A DNA stretch of 64,000 bases from Phaeobacter sp. CECT 5382 (GCF_001457775.1 NZ_CYSG01000002.1:1-64000), one strand, 5' to 3'; positions 17,164 to 27,104 are shown, counted from the stretch's first letter. A program made the numbers and translations. The notes: generated from the sequence alone by a model not told the origin.

Positions 17164-19671
17164 TTAGTCCAGCGTACGCTCAACTTCCTGACGTTCGAAG
17201 ATCTCGATGACATCGCCTGGGCGAATATCTTCGTAGTTCTCAAAGGCCATACCGCACTCTTGACCGGACTGCACTTCGGGGACTTCGTCCTTGAAGCGCT
17301 TCAGGGTCTTCAGCGTGCCTTCGTGGATCACCACGTTGTCACGCAGCAGACGCACACCAGCCGACCGGCGGGCGACACCTTCGGTAACCAAACAACCAGC
17401 AACCTTGCCGACGTTGGACACCTTGAAGACGTCCTTGATCTGAGCGTAACCGATGAAGTTCTCTTTGATCTCGGCGCTGAGCAGGCCGGAAGCCGCCTTT
17501 TTCACATCGTCAACCAGATCGTAGATCACCGAATAGTAGCGGATCTCGACGCCTTTTTGGTTGGCAGTGTTGCGTGCAGAGGTATTGGCCCGGACGTTAA
17601 AGCCCATAACCGGCGCACCGGAGGCTTCGGCAAGTGCGATATCTGTTTCGGTGATGGCACCAACACCGGAGTGAAGCACCCGCACGCGGACCTCATCGTT
17701 GCCGATTTTTTCCATCGCCTGAACGATGGCTTCGGCAGAACCCTGCACGTCGGCCTTGACCAGAATTGGCAGCTCAGAGACAGTTTCGTCGTCCTTGGCT
17801 TTCTGCATCAGCTGTTCCAGCGTGGTCGCGGCTCCAGCAGCAGCGCGCTTGTCCTTGGCAGCCTGAGCACGATACTCGGCGATTTCACGCGCCTGGGCTT
17901 CGGTCTCAGTCACGTTCAGAACATCGCCTGCTTCAGGTGTACCATTGAGGCCAAGAACCTCGACAGGAACCGAAGGACCGGCTTCTTCAACGCGCTCGCC
18001 CTTGTCGTTGATCAGTGCACGAACTTTACCGTACTGCTCACCGACAACAAAGATGTCGCCCTGACGCAATGTGCCGTTCTGAACCAAAACAGTAGCAACT
18101 GGACCGCGGCCAACATCAAGCTGGGCTTCGATCACAGCACCCTGTGCCGCCCGGTTCGGGTTGGCTTTCAGTTCCAGAATTTCCGACTGCAGCGCAATGG
18201 CTTCGAGCAATTGGTCAAGACCCTGACCAGTGTGGGCAGAGACTTCGACGTCTTGCACGTCACCAGACATGGCTTCCACGATAACTTCGTGCTGCAACAG
18301 ATCGGTACGAACCTTCATTGGGTCAGCCGCCGGTTTATCGCATTTGTTGATCGCGACAATCATCGGAACTCCAGCCGCCTTGGCGTGGGCAATGGCCTCG
18401 ATGGTTTGCGGCATGACCGCATCATCCGCCGCCACAACCAGAACCACGATATCCGTCACCTGTGCACCACGTGAACGCATCGAGGTAAAGGCCGCGTGAC
18501 CAGGAGTGTCGAGGAAGCTGAGCACGGTGCCGCTTTCTGTAGTCACCTGATAGGCGCCAATGTGCTGGGTAATACCGCCGGCCTCACCTGCGACAACACG
18601 CGCGTTGCGGATGGCGTCGAGGATCGAGGTTTTACCGTGGTCAACGTGGCCCATGATGGTGATCACAGGTGGACGCGGCTGCAGATCTTCGTCTTTGTCT
18701 TCTACAACGTTAAGCACGTCTTCGACATCGGCATCTGAAACCCGCACCACCTTGTGGCCGAATTCTTCGATGATCAACTCAGCAGTATCAGCGTCGATGG
18801 TCTGGTTTTGCGTAACCATCATGCCCATATTCATCAGCGATTTTACAACAGCGCCAACACGTTCAGACATCCGGTTTGCCAGCTCGGAGACGACAATCGC
18901 CTCGGGCAGCTGCACTTCGCGCAGAACCTTTTCGCGCTCAACGGTGCCCATCGCCTTTTGACGCGCCCGCTCCTGCTTGCGCTTCATGGAGGCCATCGAA
19001 CGGTGACGGTTGCCCGCACCCCCGGTTGCCTGGCCAAGGGTCAGTTTACCGGAACGACGGCTGTCGTCTCCAGTACGAGCCTTTGCACTACGACCGCGTT
19101 CTTCACGTTCGCGGTCAGATTTGCGCGGCGTCTGCGCCGGAGCAGGCTTGGAGGCCGGGCCACGGGGCGATATTGCTGCGGCGCCACCAGCTGCAGGTGC
19201 AGCCTTTTTCTTTTCGACGTCAGCCGCTGCCTGCTTGGCCGCTTCTTCCGCGTCACGCTTCTTGCGCTCTTCGTCTTCAGCTTTCTGGCGGGCCTTTTCT
19301 TCAGCTTCGCGCTGTTCGCGTTCCTTGGCTTCGGCCTCGGCACGACGACGAGCACGATCTGCTTCGCGGGCCTTTTCTTCGGCTTCGCGGGCTGCTGCCT
19401 CTTCGGTTTCGCGGGCTTTTGCAGCCTGAAGCGCCTTCAGGCGACGTGCCATTTCCGCATCAGTAATCCCGGCAGGCCGACGTGATCCGTCGGTCGCAGG
19501 AGCGGCATTGCCACCCTTGTTGCCACCCGGCTTGGGCACCACAACGCGTTTGCGTTTGGTTTCCACCACGACATTCTTGGTCCGCCCGTGGCTAAAGCTC
19601 TGTTTTACATTCCCAGGCCGGGAACCGCCGCCACGCAGACCCAAGGTCTTTTTGCCGTCACTATCGCTCAT
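17164..19671 (-). CDS. infB: Translation initiation factor IF-2
   Basis: 835 residues. The N-terminus is basic, then residues about 75-190 form a highly charged Ala/Glu/Lys/Arg helix (coiled-coil-like) typical of alphaproteobacterial IF-2. The G domain follows with [12 protein letters not shown] (G1), [12 protein letters not shown] (G3) and NKCDKP (G4), and the tRNA-binding C domain ends [20 protein letters not shown]-2 places initiator tRNA on the ribosome. It is the last gene of the operon, 8 nt after rnpM. Confidence 0.98.
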   Translation of the reverse strand: MSDSDGKKTLGLRGGGSRPGNVKQSFSHGRTKNVVVETKRKRVVVPKPGGNKGGNAAPATDGSRRPAGITDAEMARRLKALQAAKARETEEAAAREAEEKAREADRARRRAEAEAKEREQREAEEKARQKAEDEERKKRDAEEAAKQAAADVEKKKAAPAAGGAAAISPRGPASKPAPAQTPRKSDREREERGRSAKARTGDDSRRSGKLTLGQATGGAGNRHRSMASMKRKQERARQKAMGTVEREKVLREVQLPEAIVVSELANRMSERVGAVVKSLMNMGMMVTQNQTIDADTAELIIEEFGHKVVRVSDADVEDVLNVVEDKDEDLQPRPPVITIMGHVDHGKTSILDAIRNARVVAGEAGGITQHIGAYQVTTESGTVLSFLDTPGHAAFTSMRSRGAQVTDIVVLVVAADDAVMPQTIEAIAHAKAAGVPMIVAINKCDKPAADPMKVRTDLLQHEVIVEAMSGDVQDVEVSAHTGQGLDQLLEAIALQSEILELKANPNRAAQGAVIEAQLDVGRGPVATVLVQNGTLRQGDIFVVGEQYGKVRALINDKGERVEEAGPSVPVEVLGLNGTPEAGDVLNVTETEAQAREIAEYRAQAAKDKRAAAGAATTLEQLMQKAKDDETVSELPILVKADVQGSAEAIVQAMEKIGNDEVRVRVLHSGVGAITETDIALAEASGAPVMGFNVRANTSARNTANQKGVEIRYYSVIYDLVDDVKKAASGLLSAEIKENFIGYAQIKDVFKVSNVGKVAGCLVTEGVARRSAGVRLLRDNVVIHEGTLKTLKRFKDEVPEVQSGQECGMAFENYEDIRPGDVIEIFERQEVERTLD

Positions 19672-19679
19672 AAAGCTCT

Positions 19680-20300
19680 TTATCCTTCTGTGCGGCCGCT
19701 GCCGCCCACCATTTCGCGCAGACCCTGCAACCGTTGCGCCTCGTCTACAACACGTTTGCTGAGTCCACCAGAGGCGAGCGCGGCATGTATCATAGTTTGA
19801 CGTCCAAAAGCCATCCCCAACTCATCTGCAGTGAGACAACCAATGAAATTACCCCTATGCGGGGTGCTCAATTTCGATTTGCCGCGCCCTGATCCATCAC
19901 TTGCTTGAATCAGGACCGAGGCATGTTCTTTACCTAGCCAATCCTTGACCTTTTCATAGCCGCCTACTGCGTGACCCGACTTGCGTGCTAGGCTCAGCAG
20001 ATCCACCACACGGCGGAGCGTCTGTCGTTCCACTTCACCCACCAGATCCTCTGGCACCGTGACCGGCGCTTTGAAACCGCGCGCAAAGAGTTTCTTCTTT
20101 ACTGCCTGCTCCAGCGCGTCACGGCTGGCCGTCACATAGACCCCACGTCCCGGCAGTTTGCCAAAGACATCGGGCACAACCTGGGATTCAGGCCCCATCA
20201 CAAACCGGATCAAACCCTGCTTTGGCTGGGCCTCACCGGTTGCGATACATTTGCGTTCCGGACCATCTTCCCGGTCTTTGCTGGCGCCTGCGCGACCCAT
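19680..20300 (-). CDS. rnpM: YlxR/RnpM RNA-binding domain fused to an L7Ae-like (YlxQ) domain
   Basis: 206 residues. The YlxR domain occupies about 10-90 and carries the ERKCIATGE and LPGRGVYV motifs. The C-terminal part (about 95-190) resembles the L7Ae/L30e fold ([20 protein letters not shown]). In Firmicutes the two domains are separate genes between nusA and infB, whereas alphaproteobacteria commonly fuse them. RnpM has been reported to bind RNase P RNA. AGGAGTAACGGA precedes the ATG. It sits between nusA and infB. Confidence 0.88.
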   Translation of the reverse strand: MGRAGASKDREDGPERKCIATGEAQPKQGLIRFVMGPESQVVPDVFGKLPGRGVYVTASRDALEQAVKKKLFARGFKAPVTVPEDLVGEVERQTLRRVVDLLSLARKSGHAVGGYEKVKDWLGKEHASVLIQASDGSGRGKSKLSTPHRGNFIGCLTADELGMAFGRQTMIHAALASGGLSKRVVDEAQRLQGLREMVGGSGRTEG

Positions 20301-20322
20301 TCCGTTACTCCTGTTCGGAAAT

Positions 20323-20340
20323 CCGGGGTTTAAACCCCGG
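20323..20340. repeat. Perfect 18 nt palindrome across the nusA stop codon
   Basis: CCGGGGTTTAAACCCCGG is exactly self-complementary and includes the nusA TAA. As RNA it could fold only with an opened loop. It may slow nucleases or ribosomes at the nusA-rnpM junction. Confidence 0.7.
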
Positions 20341-21955
20341 TTTCCTCTTCGCCATCTTCGGCGATGTCTTCTGCGTCATCCTGATCAGAGACCAGATCAT
20401 CAGGATCAACCCAACCCAGCATAACCCGCGCGGTCATCACCATTGTCTGCGCGTCTTCCAGGCTCATCCCAAAGGGCTCAAGGATTCCGTCATCCTTGAT
20501 GCGTTCGCCATTGTTGGAGGTCCAGCCACCGGCCAGTTCCCAGTCAGCACAGGTCGCGAAATCTTCCAGCGTCTTGATATCGTCCTTGGCCAGAGCCTCG
20601 ACCATCTGCGGGGTGAGGCCCTCAAACTGGATCAGGCTATCTTCGGCGCCCAGCGCGCGAGCCGCATCAATAGCTGCCTTTGCCTTAGCTTCGAGATAAT
20701 CACGCGCACGCGCCTGCAGCTCTTCGGCGGTGCCTTCGTCAACACCATCGATGACTGTCAGCTCGTCCAGTTCAACATAGGCAACTTCTTCCAGATTGGT
20801 GAAGCCTTCGGAAACCAGCAGCTGGGCAAAAAATTCGTCCAGATCCAAAGTTTCCATAAAGAGGCCGGTGCGCGCTTCGAATTCCTTCTGGCGACGCGCC
20901 GATTCTTCCTCTTCGGTCATGATGTCGATGTCGAGCGCGGTCAGCTGCGAGGCCAGACGCACGTTCTGACCACGACGGCCAATGGCCAGGCTCAGCTGCT
21001 CTTCGGGAACGACAACTTCGATCTTACCGGCTTCTTCGTCGAGAACAACTTTGGAAACCTCAGCTGGCTGCAACGCGTTCACCAGGAAGGTGGGCTGATC
21101 TTCATTCCATGGAATGATGTCGATCTTTTCACCCTGCAGCTCGTTCACCACGGCCTGCACACGGCTGCCACGCATACCAACACAGGCACCGACCGGATCG
21201 ATCGAACCATCATTGGAGATCACAGCGATCTTGGCACGTGAACCGGGATCACGGGCCACAGCTTTGATCTGGATGATGCCGTCATAGATTTCGGGCACTT
21301 CCATCTTGAAGAGTTCGGACATGAATTCTGGCGCGGTACGGCTCAGGAAGATTTGCGGACCACGGGGCTCGCGACGCACATCTTTGATGTAGCAACGGAT
21401 ACGATCATTGGGGCGATAGCTTTCGCGGCCAATTTTTTCGTTGCGGCGCAGGATGCCTTCACCGGCACCCACATCGACGATCACATTGCCGTATTCTTCG
21501 CGTTTGACCACACCGTTGATGATGGTGCCGGCGCGATCCTTGAACTCTTCGTACTGACGATCGCGTTCAGCTTCGCGCACCCGTTGCAAGATAACCTGCT
21601 TGGCCGACTGCGCCGCGATTCGACCCATTTCTACCGGCGGCACTTCTTCGACATAGGTGTCGCCGACCTTGGGCTCAGCCATATACTGTTTGGCCTGCTC
21701 GACGGTCAGCTCGGACTGGTAGTTTTCCAGCGCTTCGTCTTCGACCACAGAACGCACGCGGGTAAAGGTCGCACGACCGGTCTTGCGGTCAATAGAGACA
21801 CGGATGTCCATCTCGCTGCCGTAGCGGCTCTTGGCGGCCCGGGCGAGGCTTTCTTCCATTGCCTCGATCACCAGACCGGGCTCGATCATCTTTTCGCGCG
21901 CCACTGCTTCGGCAGTTTGCAACAGCTCCAGCTGGTTTGCAGAGGTGATAGCCAT
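20330..21955 (-). CDS. nusA: Transcription termination/antitermination factor NusA
   Basis: 541 residues. The N-terminal RNA-polymerase-binding domain (1-130) is followed by an S1 domain (about 135-200), two KH domains (with GACVGMRGSRVQAVVNEL and LAIGRRGQNVRLASQL) and acidic helix-hairpin-helix repeats (about 360-500), then an acidic tail. NusA modulates pausing, termination and rrn antitermination. Its ATG overlaps the rimP stop (TAATG), so the two are coupled. Confidence 0.97.
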   Translation of the reverse strand: MAITSANQLELLQTAEAVAREKMIEPGLVIEAMEESLARAAKSRYGSEMDIRVSIDRKTGRATFTRVRSVVEDEALENYQSELTVEQAKQYMAEPKVGDTYVEEVPPVEMGRIAAQSAKQVILQRVREAERDRQYEEFKDRAGTIINGVVKREEYGNVIVDVGAGEGILRRNEKIGRESYRPNDRIRCYIKDVRREPRGPQIFLSRTAPEFMSELFKMEVPEIYDGIIQIKAVARDPGSRAKIAVISNDGSIDPVGACVGMRGSRVQAVVNELQGEKIDIIPWNEDQPTFLVNALQPAEVSKVVLDEEAGKIEVVVPEEQLSLAIGRRGQNVRLASQLTALDIDIMTEEEESARRQKEFEARTGLFMETLDLDEFFAQLLVSEGFTNLEEVAYVELDELTVIDGVDEGTAEELQARARDYLEAKAKAAIDAARALGAEDSLIQFEGLTPQMVEALAKDDIKTLEDFATCADWELAGGWTSNNGERIKDDGILEPFGMSLEDAQTMVMTARVMLGWVDPDDLVSDQDDAEDIAEDGEEETGV

Positions 21956-22545
21956 TACTTGTTCTCCCCTTCGGACCCTTCGGCCTCGATCTCGTCGAAT
22001 GCGTCTTCGTTCAATGTACCGGCCGCTTTGCGCTGGCGCAGCATTTCCTTGATCAGATCATCGGTCAGAACCAGCTTGGCGTCAGACAGCCAGTCAAATT
22101 TCAGACCAATGGTCACCTCTTTGCCCTGATCTTCGATATTGATCAGAACCTCGTCGTCTTCGGTACCGGCAAGCTCGCCCTTGAAGCGGCGGCGTCCGCC
22201 AACCAGCTCTTCGGTTTCCAGCTTGGCCTCATAGCCTTCGAACATGTCGAAGTCCTTCATCCGGGTCAGCGGACGGTCGATGCCGGGGCTGGAGACTTCC
22301 AGCGTATAGGTATCGAGGATCGGATCCTCGACATCGAGCGTGGCGCTCACAGCACTTGAAACCAAGGCGCAGTCATCCACTTCGATGCCACCTTCAGGTT
22401 TGTCCGCCATAATCTGCAGCGTGGTCTCTTTACCGGACATCAGACGAATGCGCACCAGCTCGTAGCCCAGATCCTCGATCACAGGGATGAGAATCTCGGC
22501 CAGGCGGCGATCAATCGCGGCTTTGGCAATCAGGTCGTTGGTCAT
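21955..22545 (-). CDS. rimP: Ribosome maturation factor RimP
   Basis: 196 residues from the ATG at 22545, which follows GGAAAGCCAA. The open frame runs up to 22677 but would cross the terminator at 22617-22641. Family motifs are [14 protein letters not shown] and [20 protein letters not shown]. RimP helps assemble the 30S subunit. It heads the rimP-nusA-rnpM-infB operon, a widely conserved order. Confidence 0.94.
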   Translation of the reverse strand: MTNDLIAKAAIDRRLAEILIPVIEDLGYELVRIRLMSGKETTLQIMADKPEGGIEVDDCALVSSAVSATLDVEDPILDTYTLEVSSPGIDRPLTRMKDFDMFEGYEAKLETEELVGGRRRFKGELAGTEDDEVLINIEDQGKEVTIGLKFDWLSDAKLVLTDDLIKEMLRQRKAAGTLNEDAFDEIEAEGSEGENK

Positions 22546-22616
22546 TTGGCTTTCCAGTATCGGCCAATCTCGGCCAGTATCGGGTTGGGCATTGGATTCG
22601 GCGTCAGGTTTGACAC

Positions 22617-22641
22617 AAAAAAACGGGCGCGCGGCCCGTTG
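22617..22641 (-). terminator. Hairpin with U tract just upstream of rimP (terminator or attenuator)
   Basis: On the minus strand AACGGGC-CGCGC-GCCCGTT is a 7 bp stem followed directly by TTTTTTG. It lies about 72 nt before the rimP ATG and about 115 nt past the stop of the upstream gene, so it could end that gene's transcript or attenuate the rimP operon. Confidence 0.75.
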
Positions 22642-22695
22642 AATTATCCGGTGGTGTTTTGAACCAGAGCTCAACACGCCGCTGTTGGATCAGGC

Positions 22696-22723
22696 ATATA
22701 CGCCCCTTGATACGAATCTGCAA
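22696..22723 (-). promoter_or_regulatory. Possible sigma-70 promoter upstream of the rimP leader
   Basis: On the minus strand TTGCAG, a 16 nt spacer and GTATAT would start transcription near 22689, giving a leader of about 75 nt that ends in the 22617-22641 hairpin. The match is moderate. Confidence 0.35.
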
Positions 22724-22755
22724 GCCTTGTGTTGACGAGGGTCACAGAGTGGCGA

Positions 22756-23613
22756 TTACAAGCGCCACCAGCGTTCTGCAATCCGCCCGTCATCCAGGGC
22801 AGATTGCTGACTGACAACGCGCGGGATGCCGACGTTGGAACTGGCGGCAAGCGCCATATCTTCGGCCGAGGGGTGATAGCGAAAGCCACCGCGCTGCAAC
22901 AGCTCCTGCGGGCGCGGCAATGCTGCCACATCCACATAGCCATCGCGCAGTGCCTCCGCGCGCACAGCGGCATCGGGAATTACAATGATCTCCAGTGTGT
23001 CGACCCAGCCCGCCTGACCATCCTTGTAGTGAGCTGCAACCTTGGTGGCGCGAAAATGCCGCCCATCCTGCGCCCGCTCCACCTGATAACATCCGGTGCC
23101 GACCATCTGCGCCAGCGGCAGATCCGGCAAATCCAATGATGCGCCCAAAGGTGCGATGGCACAGGTCGGGCTGGCCATCAAATAAGGAAGATGCGGATTG
23201 GGGACTTCCAGTTGGATTTCCACCCGTTGCGCCGAAAGCGCTGACACAGCCAGTGCCCCGGCACCGGGCAAACGGCGGCCATCCAGCGAAGCCACCACAT
23301 CGCTTGCCTGCAAAAGCCGCCCGTCATGGAACGCAACATCCGGGCGCAGATCAAACAGCCAGATCCGGGCATCCTCGCTGCTATTCCAGGCAGTCGCAAG
23401 TTCCGCGCGCAACAACCCATCCGGTGCAATTTCTGTCAGGCTGTCAAACACCGCACCGCGCGCCACCTGCTGCAACAGTTCCCCATCGCGCGGCAGCGCC
23501 AGACGCAGGCTACCGCCGGTCCTGGGAGAGGCCGCCAAAGACGTGCCCGTTGCCGCCAGAAGGGCAGCAGCAGCACCAGAGGTGAACAGGGCGCGGCGGT
23601 CAATACGGGTCAA
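22756..23613 (-). CDS. Short ABC-type solute-binding protein (family 5, peptide/nickel type)
   Basis: 285 residues from a TTG start that overlaps the pip stop (TTGA). The frame is open upstream, but only inside pip. A Tat-like signal (RIDRRALFTSGAAAALLAATG) is followed by the family 5 start GGSLRLALP and later LFDLRPDVAFHDGRLLQASDVVASL. Family 5 proteins are usually about 500 residues; this one ends soon after GIPRVVSQQSALDDGRIAER, so about the second lobe is missing. No permease or ATPase genes are near. It may be a reduced binding protein with a non-transport role. Confidence 0.65.
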   Translation of the reverse strand: MTRIDRRALFTSGAAAALLAATGTSLAASPRTGGSLRLALPRDGELLQQVARGAVFDSLTEIAPDGLLRAELATAWNSSEDARIWLFDLRPDVAFHDGRLLQASDVVASLDGRRLPGAGALAVSALSAQRVEIQLEVPNPHLPYLMASPTCAIAPLGASLDLPDLPLAQMVGTGCYQVERAQDGRHFRATKVAAHYKDGQAGWVDTLEIIVIPDAAVRAEALRDGYVDVAALPRPQELLQRGGFRYHPSAEDMALAASSNVGIPRVVSQQSALDDGRIAERWWRL

Positions 23614-24590
23614 GGCAGCATATCCTCGGCGATTCGGTCCATGGCCAGCACCAGTTCTGCACTGATTCCCGGCTCCGATAGAGCATGCCCTGCATTGCGC
23701 ACCATGATCAATTCCGCATTTGGCCACAGCTCATTCAGCTTCCAAGCTGAGGCCGGTGGGCAGATCATATCATAGCGACCCTGCACGATAACGCCGGGAA
23801 TATGCGAAATACGGCCCATGTTTGCCAGGATCTGGCCGTCAAACTCCAGAAAACCATTGTTGGTGAAATAGTGATTCTCCAGACGCGCAAAGGCGCGTGC
23901 ATAATCTCCCGGCCCCTCCATCGAGGTCCCATTGGACTGGATCGAGGCCAGCGCATTTTCCCAAGCCGACCAGCTGCGTCCGAATTTGATCTCCTGCGCC
24001 CGATCTCCGGAAAACAACCGCTTGTTATAAGCCGCGATAAGCTCGCCGCGTTCAGCAGGCGGAATAGGACCAACAAAACGCGCCCAGGTTTCGGGCCAGA
24101 AACGCCCGGCCCCGCCGCCATAGAACCAGTCCAGCTCGGCCTTGGTCATCAAGAACACACCGCGCAGAATAATACGTTTTACCCGATCAGGGTGGGTCTG
24201 CGCATAGATCAGCGCCAGGGTTGCGCCCCAGCTGCCGCCAAAAACCAGCCAGTGATCGATTTCCAGCGCACGGCGGATTTCTTCCATGTCGGCGACCAGA
24301 TGCCAGGTGGTATTGTCCTTGCAGGAGGCATGCGGTTGCGACCGACCACAACCGCGCTGATCAAACAGAATCACCCGATAAATATTGGGGTCAAAATACC
24401 GCCGCATCGCCGGGCTGCTGCCGCCTCCCGGTCCGCCGTGACACACCACGACAGGGATGCCGCGCGGATTGCCGGATTGTTCCACATATATTTTGTGGCC
24501 CTGGCCAACTTCGAGCATCCGCTGATCAAAAGTATCAAGAGGGGGGTAAAGATATTGCACTGCGCGCTTTTGATCCGAGAATTTGTCCAT
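23610..24590 (-). CDS. pip: Proline iminopeptidase
   Basis: 326 residues of alpha/beta hydrolase fold. The oxyanion segment HGGPGGGSSPAMRRYFDP, the nucleophile elbow GGSWGATLAL (catalytic Ser) and the C-terminal NAGHALSEPG histidine are all present. The LFDQRGCGRSQPHA stretch is typical of peptidase family S33. It releases N-terminal proline from peptides in the cytoplasm. AGGTCAGTA precedes the ATG. It is divergent from ubiG with 50 nt between starts and overlaps the downstream binding-protein gene. Confidence 0.95.
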   Translation of the reverse strand: MDKFSDQKRAVQYLYPPLDTFDQRMLEVGQGHKIYVEQSGNPRGIPVVVCHGGPGGGSSPAMRRYFDPNIYRVILFDQRGCGRSQPHASCKDNTTWHLVADMEEIRRALEIDHWLVFGGSWGATLALIYAQTHPDRVKRIILRGVFLMTKAELDWFYGGGAGRFWPETWARFVGPIPPAERGELIAAYNKRLFSGDRAQEIKFGRSWSAWENALASIQSNGTSMEGPGDYARAFARLENHYFTNNGFLEFDGQILANMGRISHIPGVIVQGRYDMICPPASAWKLNELWPNAELIMVRNAGHALSEPGISAELVLAMDRIAEDMLP

Positions 24591-24640
24591 TACTGACCTA
24601 AATGAAGCCTGAGCCTATACAAGAACACAGGGAGACAGGA

Positions 24641-25387
24641 ATGCAAACGCCTCAATCCACGGTCGACCCGGCGGAAATCGCAAAATTCGAAGCAATGGCC
24701 GCCGAATGGTGGGATCCCAATGGCAAGTTCAAGCCGCTGCATATGCTGAACCCCTGCCGACTGGACTATATCACTCGTCAGATCGCGGCAGAATTCTCGC
24801 GCGATCTCACCAGCCCGGAACCGTTCAAGGGTCTCCGGCTTCTGGATATTGGCTGTGGTGGTGGTCTGCTTTGCGAACCCATGGCACGACTCGGTGCCGA
24901 AGTGACCGGCGCCGACGCCGCAGCCGGCAATCTGCCAGTGGCCCGCCTGCATGCGGAACAAACCGGCCTTTTGATCGACTATCGCCACACCACCGCCGAA
25001 GACATGGCCGCCGCCGGTGAACAGTTCGACGTTATCCTGAACATGGAAGTGGTCGAACATGTCGCAGATCCGCTCAGCTATCTTGCGGCAACCAAGGAAC
25101 TGCTAAAACCCGGCGGGCTCGAGATCTGTTCGACCATCAACCGCAATCCGAAAAGCTATGCCATGGCGATCTTTGGGGCCGAAGTGGTAATGCGCTGGCT
25201 TCCCCGCGGCACTCATGAATGGAACAAGTTCATTACCCCGGACGAACTGTTCGAGCTGCTGGAAAAAGCCGGTTTAACACCCGTGGATCGCAAAGGGTTT
25301 GTCTTTAATCCGCTCAGCTGGAACTGGTCTATCTCGGACCGGGATCTCTCGGTCAACTATGTCACGGCAAGTACGAAACCTGCCTAG
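24641..25387 (+). CDS. ubiG: Ubiquinone biosynthesis O-methyltransferase UbiG
   Basis: 248 residues from the ATG at 24641 with GGGAGACAGGA upstream. The in-frame ATG at 24602 lacks a ribosome site. The N-terminal [20 protein letters not shown] is a UbiG hallmark, the SAM-binding loop is [20 protein letters not shown], and [11 protein letters not shown] is motif III. UbiG performs both O-methylations in ubiquinone synthesis. A strong terminator follows, so it is monocistronic. Confidence 0.96.
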   Translation: MQTPQSTVDPAEIAKFEAMAAEWWDPNGKFKPLHMLNPCRLDYITRQIAAEFSRDLTSPEPFKGLRLLDIGCGGGLLCEPMARLGAEVTGADAAAGNLPVARLHAEQTGLLIDYRHTTAEDMAAAGEQFDVILNMEVVEHVADPLSYLAATKELLKPGGLEICSTINRNPKSYAMAIFGAEVVMRWLPRGTHEWNKFITPDELFELLEKAGLTPVDRKGFVFNPLSWNWSISDRDLSVNYVTASTKPA

Positions 25388-25423
25388 AAACCTGCCGGAT
25401 TTCAGGTTTGGCAGGAACAAGCC

Positions 25424-25462
25424 AATGCCCTCCTATCCTTTTGGGTAGGAGGGCATTCTTTT
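25424..25462 (+). terminator. Strong terminator of ubiG
   Basis: AATGCCCTCCTATCC-TTTT-GGGTAGGAGGGCATT forms a 15 bp stem with one G-U pair, followed by CTTTTG. Confidence 0.9.
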
Positions 25463-25714
25463 GCCACCTTGGGCTCCCTCGCTCGGATTGGTAAGTTGAC
25501 TTTGAAATAAGATTTTTAGGAAGCCGGTTCAGTTAAAAACGCCACCCGCAGAGACACCCATAGGATCGTAATTTAGTCAAAGCGCACAAAATCAGACCTC
25601 AGATGCGGAAACAGGCAGGAATGCCAAACGTCACACCCCCTGAGTTTCCCTTGCCGATAACTTGTCTCGGCACTGCCACCACTCACATTTGACAGAGGGA
25701 TGAAGGGGGAGGAG

Positions 25715-25744
25715 AAGAGGTGTCAGAGATGGCACCTCTTTTTC
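25715..25744 (+). terminator. Hairpin with T run, plus-strand orientation
   Basis: AAGAGGTG-TCAGAGATGG-CACCTCTT pairs over 8-10 bp and is followed by TTTC. Read in the other direction the U tract is poor, so it fits the plus strand better although no plus-strand gene directly precedes it. Confidence 0.55.
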
Positions 25745-25806
25745 ATTTCACCTCTTCAAATCAGGGACGCCTGAGACCTCAGATCTTCCCCTTCATGCAG
25801 ACTTGT

Positions 25807-26247
25807 TCAAGCCGTGGATTCCAGTTTAACCCGCAACTCACGCAGGATCGGCAGCGTCGCGCGGACCCGATCGCCGCCAAGTTCGCTCACCACTTCGGAT
25901 ATCAGCGGCACAATGCTGGCAAGGGCCGCATCCCGCGCCTGACGGCCAGCCGGGCTGATCGCCACCATCTTGCGGCGCGCGTCGTCCCAATCGGGGCGGA
26001 TATGTACATATCCTGCCACCTCCAGCTTGTTCAGCGTGTTGGTCATAGCACCACGTGTCACATGAAAGGCCTTGGCCAATTGCGCCGGAGAACGTTCAAC
26101 CCCGGTTCGGGTCAAATGGTTGAGAACCGAAAAATGCGACAGCTCCATCCCTTTGGGCAGAGCTTTGCCCAGCCGCGAGCGGGCCAGCTGATCCGCCATC
26201 AGGATCTCGCTGAACAAGGAGACTGCCAGGGAATGGGTTTCTTCCAT
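25807..26247 (-). CDS. MarR family transcriptional regulator
   Basis: 146 residues. The winged helix-turn-helix shows in SPAQLAKAFHVTRGAMTNTL (helices 3-4) and a wing with the conserved DDARRKMVAISPAGR pattern. Long flanking helices form the dimer interface. MarR proteins usually repress a neighbouring gene in response to small phenolic or oxidant ligands. The ATG overlaps the stop of the nitrilase gene (TGATG), so it belongs to the comF-grxC-nitrilase-marR transcript. Its ligand is unknown. Confidence 0.92.
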   Translation of the reverse strand: MEETHSLAVSLFSEILMADQLARSRLGKALPKGMELSHFSVLNHLTRTGVERSPAQLAKAFHVTRGAMTNTLNKLEVAGYVHIRPDWDDARRKMVAISPAGRQARDAALASIVPLISEVVSELGGDRVRATLPILRELRVKLESTA

Positions 26248-27077
26248 CAGGGTCCGTCGAACTCTCGATCATGGGTCAGGGAGGGCACACGCCTGCGTGC
26301 TTCTGCCACTTTTTCCCTATCAAGATCAACGTAAGTAATGCCTGTGTCTGTCCCGGCATCCGACAGAATCTCACCCCAGGGCGCAACCACCAGCGAATGC
26401 CCATATGTTGTGCGCACCCCGCCCCTTCTGGTTTTGTGACGGCCAGTCTGGGCCGCAGCCAGCACATAGCAGCCGGTCTCGATCGCGCGGGCCTGCAACA
26501 AAGCATGCCAATGCGCCGCACCCGTGACGGGGGAAAAAGCTGCGGGCGCAATCAAAATTTCTGCGCCCGCCTTGGCCAGTGCCCGGTGCAGCCGTGGAAA
26601 CCGCAGATCATAGCAGATCGTCAGACCCAGGGCACCAAATGGCGTCTGAGCAACCACGGCCTTGCTCCCTGGGCGGTAGCCGTCGGATTCGCGAAAGGTT
26701 TCTTCCGGCGTGACCTCGACGTCAAACATATGGATCTTGTCATAACGGGCTTTGATCTCTCCGTCTGGCGAGATCAGAAACTGACGATTGGCAAAGCGAC
26801 GATCGGCATCATGGGTCTTGACCCCAAAGGAGCCCAACGACAGCCAGATACCGTGCTGTGCGGCCGTGTCACGCAGGGCTGCAAGGCTGGGATCATCCTC
26901 TTCGTGGTGCAACACCTCTTGCTGGTGCGCCCGACTAAGGGAGACACAGTTGCTCACCTCTGGCGTCAGCACAAAGCCGGCGCCATCGGCGACGGCTTCG
27001 GCTATCATCCCCTGAAGCATCTCTAGATTTTCGCTCGGGCTATCGCTCGATGTGATCTGCAACAGGGCGGCACGCAT
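26247..27077 (-). CDS. Carbon-nitrogen hydrolase (nitrilase superfamily, Nit1/amidase-like)
   Basis: 276 residues from the ATG at 27077, which follows AAGGAGACTCCG. The catalytic triad is visible: Glu in VLTPEVSN, Lys in YDKIHMFDVEV and Cys in GLTICYDLRFPRLHRAL. The sequence is close to the Nit1 group, which hydrolyses deaminated glutathione, and that suits its place directly behind a glutaredoxin gene. This substrate is inferred. It is coupled to marR downstream. Confidence 0.9.
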   Translation of the reverse strand: MRAALLQITSSDSPSENLEMLQGMIAEAVADGAGFVLTPEVSNCVSLSRAHQQEVLHHEEDDPSLAALRDTAAQHGIWLSLGSFGVKTHDADRRFANRQFLISPDGEIKARYDKIHMFDVEVTPEETFRESDGYRPGSKAVVAQTPFGALGLTICYDLRFPRLHRALAKAGAEILIAPAAFSPVTGAAHWHALLQARAIETGCYVLAAAQTGRHKTRRGGVRTTYGHSLVVAPWGEILSDAGTDTGITYVDLDREKVAEARRRVPSLTHDREFDGP

Positions 27078-27104
27078 CGGAGTCTCCTTCAAAAGCGGGC
27101 AGCC

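Larger units (their letters stand above)
25388..25806. other. 419 nt gene-free region between ubiG and the marR gene
   Basis: It contains the ubiG terminator and, at 25715-25742, a second plus-strand hairpin. About 250 nt in between have no convincing frame. A short plus-strand RNA ending at the second hairpin cannot be excluded, but I see no clear promoter for it. Confidence 0.5.

Noticed and set aside
17002-18474. 490-codon plus-strand open frame opposite infB
   Set aside because: It is antisense to the clearly coding IF-2 G and C domains, has histidine/phenylalanine/leucine-rich shadow composition and no ribosome site.
20222-21241. 339-codon plus-strand open frame opposite nusA
   Set aside because: Shadow of nusA; no family resemblance.
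22640-22700. Possible tRNA gene, suggested by GGTTCAAA on the minus strand
   Set aside because: No acceptor stem, anticodon arm or D-loop can be drawn around it.
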